Shown: positions 57,534-64,000 of the stretch, one piece after another
Numbering within the stretch: position 1 is the first letter of the stretch
How the letters are laid out: each line of letters starts with the position of its first letter
Origin: Methanobrevibacter smithii ATCC 35061
GTDB lineage: Archaea > Methanobacteriota > Methanobacteria > Methanobacteriales > Methanobacteriaceae
Direction: 5' to 3'
NCBI RefSeq assembly: GCF_000016525.1
Contig: NC_009515.1
Coordinates: forward strand, 956,501 to 1,020,500
DNA: 64,000 bases
Program-made: the position numbers and the translations under genes
Notes under the pieces: generated by a model
What the model saw: the letters and a program-made list of their open reading frames with translations, nothing else
Database searches by the model: none
Told to the model about the DNA's origin: nothing

Positions 57534-58352
57534 TTAAGACTCTAATTTAGCTATAAGTCTTAAAATATCTGTTTGGGTTATAATACCAATTACATTATTG
57601 TCTTCAACAACAGGCAAACCATTATAACCAGTATCCATCATTGTGTTGGCCACTTCGGAAATAGATGCATTCTTTGAAATAGATAACGGATTATCAGACA
57701 TGACTTCCTCAACTAAAATTTCTTTAATTTGAGTTTTTTGATATTTTTCAGGAACATTTTTTCTGAAATTGATAAATGCTTTCATAACATCTTTTGAAGT
57801 CATCATACCTACAAGTTCATCTCCATCAATAACAGGCAACCTTCCTACATGAGAATCAATCATGATTCTTCTTGCATGAACCAGTCTTTCCTGTGAAGAT
57901 ACTGCTTTGATATCATCAGACATTACTTCTTTAACAGTTATTTTATCAAATGCTCTACCAACTGCAAGAGTTACAAAGTCAGCTTTTGAAACTATTCCAA
58001 CCATCATATCATCGTCAGATACAATAGGTACTGAACCGATACCGTTTTCCAACATTAAATTTGCAACATCTGCCAAATCCATTGTTTCAACAACAGAGAT
58101 TACATCTTTAACCATAACAGATGAAATATGAAGTCTTGATGCGGGCATATTTTCATATTTTGAAGAACCTAATTTATCAGCTACATCTCTTTCTGAAATA
58201 ATTCCCACTAATTCCCTTTGATGATCTTTATTAGTATTGATTACCGGCAAACGTGAAACATCATTTTTAGCCAATAATTTTAAACCATCAGAAAGTTTTT
58301 GATCCTTATCAACAGTGATTAAATCTTCAGACATCAAGTTTTTTATTTGCAT
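57534..58352 (-). CDS. protein of four CBS domains
   Basis: A 272-residue protein made of four CBS domains and nothing else, beginning NLMSEDLITVDKDQKLSDGL. Each has the pattern of a target strand, a 'V/I PI/LPVI' segment and a 'GIIS/VT..D' ending. CBS pairs bind adenine nucleotides and act as energy sensors; here no partner domain is fused. It is preceded by GGAGATGAT. It lies next to a second four-CBS protein, suggesting paralogues. Confidence 0.92.
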   Translation of the reverse strand: MQIKNLMSEDLITVDKDQKLSDGLKLLAKNDVSRLPVINTNKDHQRELVGIISERDVADKLGSSKYENMPASRLHISSVMVKDVISVVETMDLADVANLMLENGIGSVPIVSDDDMMVGIVSKADFVTLAVGRAFDKITVKEVMSDDIKAVSSQERLVHARRIMIDSHVGRLPVIDGDELVGMMTSKDVMKAFINFRKNVPEKYQKTQIKEILVEEVMSDNPLSISKNASISEVANTMMDTGYNGLPVVEDNNVIGIITQTDILRLIAKLES

Positions 58353-58392
58353 ATTATCATCTCCATTTAGTTACGAATAAACTATGTCATCT

Positions 58393-58429
58393 AAAAAAAT
58401 AGGAATAAAAAGAAATACTCCTATTTTTT
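58393..58429 (-). terminator. terminator of second CBS-domain gene
   Basis: AAAAAATAGGA (58394-58404) and TCCTATTTTTT (58419-58429) form an 11-bp stem. On the minus strand the second arm ends with seven T. Confidence 0.7.
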
Positions 58430-58434
58430 AAAGT

Positions 58435-59373
58435 TTATAATGTTTTAATTGCGTTCAATATATCTTTTTCAGTAATGATACCAATAATCTCGCTGTCTTT
58501 AGTTACAGGCACACCACCAATATTTTTCTCGGCAAATAATGCACAAATATCTCCAATTCTTTCTGTTTGAGATACAGTAATTGGATCTTCTGCCATAATA
58601 TTAGAAACTATGTTCTTCAATACTTCTGAAGCAGCATTAGAATTTAAGTTATCAAATAATTCTTTTGCATTGAAATACCTAATAATATCAGTAGAAGTTA
58701 CTATACCTAACAGTTTTTTACTTGCTTTAGATATGTCAGCTTCACCCCCAACAATAGGTATCCTTCTTAAACCGTTTCTAACCATTATTTTACAAGCACT
58801 TTCAATTGGAGTTCCAGGAGTGGTTGTAAATACTTTAGTAGACATGTAATCCTGTGCAACTTCTTCAGTCAATACGCCAGCTAATGATAATACAATATCC
58901 CTTTCAGTTACAATACCTGCAAGCTTATCATTAGCATCTACAAGAGGAATAGCACCAATTTGATTAGATAACATTGTTTCAATAGTATCCTTAATAGAAG
59001 ATTTATCAGAAAGGCAAATTACATCACGAGTCATAATTTCTCTAATAGGTTCATTAATAGCTGCTAAAAAGTTATCTTCGTATTTTTTCTCAATAATGTT
59101 AAATTTCTTTCCTCCACCAAAGAAATCCAAAATATCCATTACTGTAACAATACCTAAAACCTTACCAGAACCCGGATCAGCTATTGGTAACCTCCTGAAC
59201 TCATGTTCCATCATTACTTTAGCAGTATCTTTGATACTTTTAGTTGGAGGTATAGAAATCACGTCTTTGCTTGCAATAGCCATGATTTCTCCTTCTTTAT
59301 TAGAAACTTTTGTTTCATGCTCGACTGAGCCCATCTTTATAGATTTTCTTAAAATGGATGATTTATCTTTCAT
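58435..59373 (-). CDS. protein of four CBS domains with extra N-terminal segment
   Basis: A 312-residue protein made of four CBS domains. It differs from its neighbour by a basic N-terminal segment (KDKSSILRKSIKMGSVEHETK) and by a longer linker between the first two domains (residues 95-120). Each domain has the usual 'RRLPIADPGSGKVLGIVTVMDIL'-like pattern. AGAGGTG precedes the ATG. Its ligand is unknown; adenine nucleotides or SAM are usual. Confidence 0.92.
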   Translation of the reverse strand: MKDKSSILRKSIKMGSVEHETKVSNKEGEIMAIASKDVISIPPTKSIKDTAKVMMEHEFRRLPIADPGSGKVLGIVTVMDILDFFGGGKKFNIIEKKYEDNFLAAINEPIREIMTRDVICLSDKSSIKDTIETMLSNQIGAIPLVDANDKLAGIVTERDIVLSLAGVLTEEVAQDYMSTKVFTTTPGTPIESACKIMVRNGLRRIPIVGGEADISKASKKLLGIVTSTDIIRYFNAKELFDNLNSNAASEVLKNIVSNIMAEDPITVSQTERIGDICALFAEKNIGGVPVTKDSEIIGIITEKDILNAIKTL

Positions 59374-59455
59374 TTTATCACACCTCTAGTAGTTCTAAGT
59401 GTACGCCTAACAAAAAATAATTCAATAAAATTCAAAACAAAAAAGATTTCCACAT

Positions 59456-60154
59456 TCACTCAATATTCAATATCTTGTGTACCTGTGGAATGGTGGATAC
59501 TTCAAAATATTGCCCAACAATTTCTGAAAATTCAAATAATTTAGAATTAGAATTACCCCAATCCTCTAAAGGACTAGATGGCTGGATAATTATTTGAAGT
59601 TTGTTTTTGCTTGAAATATTATTAGATAATTTTTCCATTACCTCTTGAATTAAATTTGTTTTTGTTGAAGGCAATACAACTACTTTACAATATAACATTA
59701 TAGACTTCGCCATTAATAAATTTACTGATTTGATTTCATTGATAAAAATATCTTCATTAAAATCATTGTTAAAATGTTCAGGTAATTTAATATCCAATGA
59801 TACAATGTCTAATTTTTCAATGAAATCAATTTTTTCAGGCAAAGTGCCGTTTGTTTCTAAAAGAATTTTCAAATCAGTCTGACGAGCAACTTCATTAATA
59901 AATTCAGGATATAAACTAGGTTCCCCACCAGTAAAAGAGATTACATGACAATCAGGAGTTCTAACATTTTCAATAGCTGCCAAAACATCATCAACTGTCA
60001 TTAATTTACCTGATTTTTCAGATTTGCTATCATTAGTATCGCAATAGCTGCAGTTTAAGTTACATCCTGCAAATCTAACAAAGATTTGTCTTTGACCAAT
60101 GAAAAGGCCTTCCCCCTGAAAACTTGAAAAAATTTCGATTATTGGAGCTTTCAT
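59456..60154 (-). CDS. queE: 7-carboxy-7-deazaguanine synthase-like radical SAM enzyme
   Basis: QueE converts carboxytetrahydropterin to carboxydeazaguanine, on the way to preQ0, which archaea use for archaeosine in tRNA. The 232-residue protein begins with SSFQGEGLFIGQRQIFVRF and has CX3CX2C at C31, C35 and C38, then SFTGGEPSLYPE. It is the last gene of a queD-queE pair with a two-base gap; the start lies at the end of queD. Confidence 0.92.
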   Translation of the reverse strand: MKAPIIEIFSSFQGEGLFIGQRQIFVRFAGCNLNCSYCDTNDSKSEKSGKLMTVDDVLAAIENVRTPDCHVISFTGGEPSLYPEFINEVARQTDLKILLETNGTLPEKIDFIEKLDIVSLDIKLPEHFNNDFNEDIFINEIKSVNLLMAKSIMLYCKVVVLPSTKTNLIQEVMEKLSNNISSKNKLQIIIQPSSPLEDWGNSNSKLFEFSEIVGQYFEVSTIPQVHKILNIE

Positions 60155-60156
60155 AA

Positions 60157-60678
60157 CTAATCATCAAGCACTTTTTTATAAATTGCTCCCTGTCCGATTC
60201 CCTCATTAACTCCAACTGCAACATATTCCAGATTATCATATTTTTCAGCTAATTTTTTAGTTAATGTTTCAGCAAAAAATTTGGACAACTCTTCAGCAGA
60301 AGAATAAGGGAGAGGTAAGAAAACACAATCTTCACCAGGAATAGAATATCCTTTTCCAGCTATTTTAAAATGAACTGTTTTTTCTTCTTTTAAATCGAAA
60401 ATAGAGTCTGATTTTTTATTAAAATCTTTAATATCTATTAAATCATTGTAAACAGGAATTAATAACCTGTGGTCCAATTCATTACAAATTGCTTTAGTGT
60501 ATGCTTTGACATCTTTAAAGTCCACTACAAATTCAAAATCCCCTGCACGTTCTCCTTCGATTTCCACATCTACAAAATAGGAATGTCCATGAATATAACC
60601 GCATGATTCATGTCCCGGAATAACATGAGCTGAAGAGAATCTTAAATTTGATTGTATACCGTTAATCATAATTTTCAT
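60157..60678 (-). CDS. queD: 6-carboxytetrahydropterin synthase-like protein
   Basis: QueD makes 6-carboxytetrahydropterin from dihydroneopterin triphosphate and binds zinc. The 173-residue protein has [21 protein letters not shown], with the histidines and cysteine that form the site, and [11 protein letters not shown] later. The protein is longer than typical bacterial QueD and has an extra segment ([16 protein letters not shown]). GGTGAT precedes the ATG. Confidence 0.92.
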   Translation of the reverse strand: MKIMINGIQSNLRFSSAHVIPGHESCGYIHGHSYFVDVEIEGERAGDFEFVVDFKDVKAYTKAICNELDHRLLIPVYNDLIDIKDFNKKSDSIFDLKEEKTVHFKIAGKGYSIPGEDCVFLPLPYSSAEELSKFFAETLTKKLAEKYDNLEYVAVGVNEGIGQGAIYKKVLDD

Positions 60679-60690
60679 AAAATCACCATT

Positions 60691-61284
60691 CTATAATAAG
60701 TTAGTTTTGCTAATATCTTTTTCAATTGTTTCTAATTCATCAATATATCTGCCAGCAACATCATTAACCAATTCAGTTAAGTTATCCTTGTTGAATATTT
60801 GATTGCCATTTTTATCTTTAATATCAAAAAGACCGATAGTTTCAACATCATCTGGAGTTCCCTTATCCTCAAGATTTAGAGCAAAATGTATTTTCATAGA
60901 ACTTAAGGATGCACTAGCTATTGAAATACTTAATTTTCTATTTTCCACAAATATATCATCACCTTCTCTTTTAGAAACAATTCCCTTTTCAAAAAGAACT
61001 TCTCTAAAAATCATGACAATCAATCTTTGACGAAGGTAAGCTATTCTCATATTTGCAGGCTGGCAGTCAAAAAATTCACAAATAAAATTAATCATATAAT
61101 TAGATTTGATTTCAAGTCCAACATCTGCAAAATCCTTTAAATTACCAGGAGTAATATTTACAGGACCTACCCAAGTAATAATAGATGATCCATAAATTCC
61201 AAATTCATTAAAAGCCCAGGAAGGATTAATTTGACTTCCATCATACTCGAAAATATCATCAATATGTTTATGAATAATAGTCAT
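60691..61284 (-). CDS. DUF366-like conserved protein
   Basis: A 197-residue soluble protein that I think belongs to DUF366, an archaeal and bacterial family often found beside preQ0 genes. It has [27 protein letters not shown] and [26 protein letters not shown], the second resembling the core of biotin/lipoate ligase-like folds. It starts the DUF366-queD-queE series (12 and 2 base gaps), so a role in the archaeosine route is likely but not shown. Confidence 0.75.
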   Translation of the reverse strand: MTIIHKHIDDIFEYDGSQINPSWAFNEFGIYGSSIITWVGPVNITPGNLKDFADVGLEIKSNYMINFICEFFDCQPANMRIAYLRQRLIVMIFREVLFEKGIVSKREGDDIFVENRKLSISIASASLSSMKIHFALNLEDKGTPDDVETIGLFDIKDKNGNQIFNKDNLTELVNDVAGRYIDELETIEKDISKTNLL

Positions 61285-61435
61285 GATTTAATGTTAGATG
61301 CTATTTTTATATAAAAATATTGTGAAGTGCTGAAAAATAATTTCACTTTAAAAAGAAATTTAACACAACTAAAAATTAAATAGAAAATCAAGTTTAATAT
61401 TAATTTCATAATAATAAAGTAAGGAAGTTATTTTT

Positions 61436-62509
61436 ATGAAACAAGTTAGAACAAGAGATTTTATTTATACAACAGATGGATTATTCTTTGCTTCTACCAA
61501 TTATGTTCATCCTGATGATAGATTTATCTCATTTTTAAGATATATTCCAGATTCAAATGGAGACAGGGAAAAAGACGGTAAAAAATACAGGAAAGTTACA
61601 TCTGATGAAGCTTACAGTTATTTAAGAGAAAATCATCCGGATTATCTATATTTCTGTGACGTGACAAATGTTGAAATGATGGGTGTTCCCAAAGATAAAG
61701 TAGCTGAAATTATTAAACCTGAAGAAAGACTGGCTGAACTTAGAGATGCTTTCAATAAAGGTGAAAAGCTAAAAAATCCGGAAATAATGGCTAAACTAAT
61801 GGATGTCAGTGACTTTTTCCATTATGTTGCCGGTGTGCCTTATGAAAACTTGGGAATTTCCGGATCTATCCTCCCCGGACTTCACAAAGAGGATGTGTCT
61901 GATATTGACTTTGTAATCTTCGGACTGGAAAATCATAGAAAAGCCATGAAAGCATTTAGAGAAAATAAAGGTAAAAATGTCCATATTGATGAAGTTGACA
62001 AAGATATTACAGTAAATGGAATTGTAGATGAATTTTGGGAAAAAGTCTACAACAAACGTATGAAAGATTCCAGTTTAACCATGGACGAATTCAAATGGTA
62101 CGAAAACAGAAAAGGAAACAGAGGAACAATAAACGGAACTTTATTTGATATTTTATGCACTAAAAATTATGATGAAATTAGCGGCGAATGGGGAGATACT
62201 GTTTATGAACCATTAGGAATCGCTCAAATAGAATGTGATATTGTAAGTGCACTTGGCGCATTTGATAATCCTTCATTATACACCATTGAAAACTTAAAAA
62301 TACTTGATGGAGTTGAAGCACCAATATCTGAAGTTGTTTCATTTACCCACACATATGCAGGAGAAGTTATTGACGGCGAACATGTCGTAGCTAAAGGAAA
62401 AGTCGAAAAAGTCATTAGTGAAGGTAAAAAAGATTCCTACAGACTTGTTATTGGAACTACCAGAGAATCCATGGACGAATATGTTAAACTCAAAGAAAGT
62501 CCTGCATGA
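61436..62509 (+). CDS. nucleotidyltransferase-domain protein of unknown substrate
   Basis: A 357-residue protein. The N-terminal 140 residues hold RTRDFIYTTDGLFFASTNYVH and LRYIPDSNGDREKDGKKYRKV, not known to me as a motif. The middle has the polymerase-beta type signature GISGSILPGLHKEDVSDIDFVIFG (residues 142-165), with Gly-Ser and Asp-x-Asp. The C-terminal part is a beta-rich tail (SEVVSFTHTYAGEVIDGEHVVAKGKVEKV). AAGGAAG precedes the ATG. The substrate is open; nucleic acid or protein is possible. Confidence 0.75.
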   Translation: MKQVRTRDFIYTTDGLFFASTNYVHPDDRFISFLRYIPDSNGDREKDGKKYRKVTSDEAYSYLRENHPDYLYFCDVTNVEMMGVPKDKVAEIIKPEERLAELRDAFNKGEKLKNPEIMAKLMDVSDFFHYVAGVPYENLGISGSILPGLHKEDVSDIDFVIFGLENHRKAMKAFRENKGKNVHIDEVDKDITVNGIVDEFWEKVYNKRMKDSSLTMDEFKWYENRKGNRGTINGTLFDILCTKNYDEISGEWGDTVYEPLGIAQIECDIVSALGAFDNPSLYTIENLKILDGVEAPISEVVSFTHTYAGEVIDGEHVVAKGKVEKVISEGKKDSYRLVIGTTRESMDEYVKLKESPA

Positions 62510-62521
62510 TAAAATTGTTTT

Positions 62522-62555
62522 AATAGCTAAATATTATTAGCTATTCTCTTTTTTT
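62522..62555 (+). terminator. terminator of nucleotidyltransferase-domain gene
   Basis: AATAGCTAA (62522-62530) and TTAGCTATT (62537-62545) form a 9-bp stem with a six-base loop, followed by a run of seven T. The stem arms equal those of the terminator at 57503-57524. Confidence 0.75.
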
Positions 62556-62648
62556 ACTTATTTTTAAATAATTTAAGACATTTATAACCTCTTATTATTT
62601 ATATTATCTAATTCTAATCAATAATATCGATTTTAAAGAGGTTAAAAA

Positions 62649-63443
62649 ATGATAAATATATCATCTATAAAAATGTATATGTACTGCCCAATGAAATTAT
62701 ATCTAAAAACACATGTTGATATTTCTCAAAATGACGAATATCAATTATATAATGAAATTAAAAATCTCAAAATAGATATTCAGGATTTATTGCAGAAAAA
62801 TATGCGCAAACTAAATAAAACTATGAATTTAAATGAAATAGAAACTGCTTTAGGTCAAAATATAGCTGCATACACCGAAAATAATATCGACACCATAAAG
62901 AATTTGAAATTAGGAATTACACAAGAGCAGACAGACGAAATAGTAGATGAAACTTATTTTAACATAAAAATATTGGCTCTCAAAGCCAAAAAGGCCATGA
63001 ATATTCTGGACAAGGACGGAATGGAAATTGTCGAAATGTTTTTTCCAAATTGTATGTATTCATACCTAATGAAAGACAAACACCTTGATTTAGTAGGAAT
63101 ATGTGACAAAATAGAAATTATTGATGGAAAATATTATCCGATAAGTTTTAAAAGTTCAAAACCACCACTTAAAGGAACATGGGACGGTGATGCAATAGAA
63201 CTAGCTGCAAATGCCATCTTAATTGAAGAAGAATTTGACACCGAAGTTTTTGTAGGATTTGTAAAATATTCAAAAATAGACGATAAACGACCGGTAATTA
63301 TGGATATGAATCTTAGAAAAGGACTGTTTAGTGTATTGAATGAAGTTAAAGAAATCATAATTAATAAAAAAATTCCAAAAGTAAAAATAAATGAAAAAAA
63401 GTGTAGAAACTGCGAATATTATGCAATTTGTACAAAAGATTAA
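62649..63443 (+). CDS. Cas4-like (PD-(D/E)XK) protein without CRISPR context
   Basis: A 264-residue protein of the Cas4/RecB-type family. The cluster cysteines are in place: C13 (YMYCPMK) and C252, C255 and C261 near the end ([12 protein letters not shown]). The nuclease region is unusual. After GICDKIEI the usual P-x-E-x-K reads YPISFKSSK, with Ser in place of Glu. The following usual Q-L-x-x-Y motif reads [12 protein letters not shown], without Gln and Tyr. It may therefore be inactive or altered. GAGGT precedes the ATG. No cas1, cas2 or repeat array lies in the window. Confidence 0.78.
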   Translation: MINISSIKMYMYCPMKLYLKTHVDISQNDEYQLYNEIKNLKIDIQDLLQKNMRKLNKTMNLNEIETALGQNIAAYTENNIDTIKNLKLGITQEQTDEIVDETYFNIKILALKAKKAMNILDKDGMEIVEMFFPNCMYSYLMKDKHLDLVGICDKIEIIDGKYYPISFKSSKPPLKGTWDGDAIELAANAILIEEEFDTEVFVGFVKYSKIDDKRPVIMDMNLRKGLFSVLNEVKEIIINKKIPKVKINEKKCRNCEYYAICTKD

Positions 63444-64000
63444 TATTTAATATTCCCATGAAGCTTTTTAATGTCAAAGACTGCAGTATCAGCTATTGCC
63501 ATTACAGCAAGCACTCCCGCCTGTACAGGATCAGTTATAATTAAATCTGCATGCTCCGTAACACTTCCAGGCATATTTAAGGAAATTACAATTACTCCTT
63601 TTTCCTTTTTTATTTTTTTAACAGCTTCAGATATTTCTCCACCCATTAAAGAACCTGCCAATACCAAAACATGCGCTCTTGGAAGTCTTGATACTGCATC
63701 AGTAGCTTCAGCTATATTCTCTTCACCAACAATAGGAAGCGTATCCACACTAATACGTTCTCCACGAATATTATGCCTGTCAGCTTCAGTGATTGCACCT
63801 AAAGCTACTTGAGATACCTGTGCTCCACCACCAACAATAATAATACGTTTTCCATAAATATTTGATTGTGAAGAATGAATTTCTACAGATTTAACTTCTT
63901 TAAGAGATTCCAAATCAGCTATTAATGAATCAATATCTTCCACATGTTCAAGTTCCAAATCTATTGTACCCACATTATTTTTTTCAATAAAAAGGTGAGT
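63440..64000 (-). CDS. ACT-domain and DUF5612-like protein, 5' end outside window
   Basis: The frame stays open from the stop at 63440 to the right edge (186 residues visible), so the start is missing. The edge shows [17 protein letters not shown], the first strand of an ACT domain, ending about residue 55. A second domain follows with [17 protein letters not shown] and [16 protein letters not shown], a nucleotide-like fold that I assign to DUF5612. A GTG at 63973 is internal. It overlaps the Cas4-like gene by four bases, convergent. The function is unknown; ligand sensing through the ACT domain is likely. Confidence 0.75.
   Translation of the reverse strand, partial: THLFIEKNNVGTIDLELEHVEDIDSLIADLESLKEVKSVEIHSSQSNIYGKRIIIVGGGAQVSQVALGAITEADRHNIRGERISVDTLPIVGEENIAEATDAVSRLPRAHVLVLAGSLMGGEISEAVKKIKKEKGVIVISLNMPGSVTEHADLIITDPVQAGVLAVMAIADTAVFDIKKLHGNIKY

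Noticed and set aside
62649-63443. CRISPR locus around the Cas4-like gene
   Set aside because: No repeat-spacer pattern and no other cas gene were seen in the window.
63440-63973. GTG at 63973 as the start of the last gene
   Set aside because: The frame continues to the window edge with sequence that fits the first strand of an ACT domain, so 63973 is an internal Val.

Overview
The window reads as a chromosomal stretch of an AT-rich hydrogenotrophic methanogen of the order Methanobacteriales, most likely Methanobrevibacter (close to M. smithii). It carries an mcrBDCGA operon, an mtrEDCBAFGH operon, the mvhDGAB hydrogenase, methanogenesis marker genes, archaeal translation and RNA-processing genes, a split family B DNA polymerase, and two large adhesin-like proteins of the type abundant in gut Methanobrevibacter. 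From memory, the order from suf to comC resembles the corresponding region of Methanothermobacter thermautotrophicus. No genome comparison could be run.

Layout. 1-5300: two minus-strand adhesin-like surface proteins, the first cut by the window edge. 5.4-6.7 kb: pyrC. 6.7-10.8 kb: mvhDGAB, minus strand. 11.1-13.1 kb: sufC-sufB. 13.2-15.7 kb: methanogenesis marker 14, cobY and a PRC-barrel gene. 15.8-20.7 kb: the eight-gene mtr operon. 21.0-25.8 kb: the mcr operon, faced across a 589-bp gap by mmp10, whose product is the McrA arginine methylase. 27.7-34.9 kb: mmp7, an unrecognised gene, comB, and membrane and cofactor genes. 35-41.6 kb: DegT aminotransferase, trm1, an Lrp regulator, mptA-(unknown)-cofG, and a wyosine gene. 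41.8-46.6 kb: psmB, aCPSF1, purM, comC. 46.7-51.2 kb: polB1, a permease, pyrK-pyrD. 52-53.8 kb: nop5-flpA. 54.1-55.3 kb: coaC and coaB, separated only by one in-frame TGA. 55.3-61.3 kb: two surface proteins, pheA, two CBS-domain proteins, queE-queD-DUF366. 61.4-64 kb: a nucleotidyltransferase-like gene, a Cas4-like gene, and an ACT-domain gene cut by the right edge.

How they work together. Mvh feeds electrons from H2 towards heterodisulfide reductase. Mtr transfers the methyl group from tetrahydromethanopterin to coenzyme M while pumping Na+. Mcr releases methane. Around these sit genes for McrA modification (mmp10), for cofactors (comB and comC for coenzyme M, mptA for methanopterin, cofG for F420, cobY for the cobamide used by MtrA) and for Fe-S assembly (suf). 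The main novelty leads are non-coding: a shared divergent TATA arrangement at mvh and mcr, hairpins next to the ribosome-binding sites of mcrB and mtrE, and a hairpin plus U-tract in the leader of aCPSF1. There is also the in-frame stop in coaBC. I saw no tRNA or rRNA gene, CRISPR array, insertion sequence or prophage.
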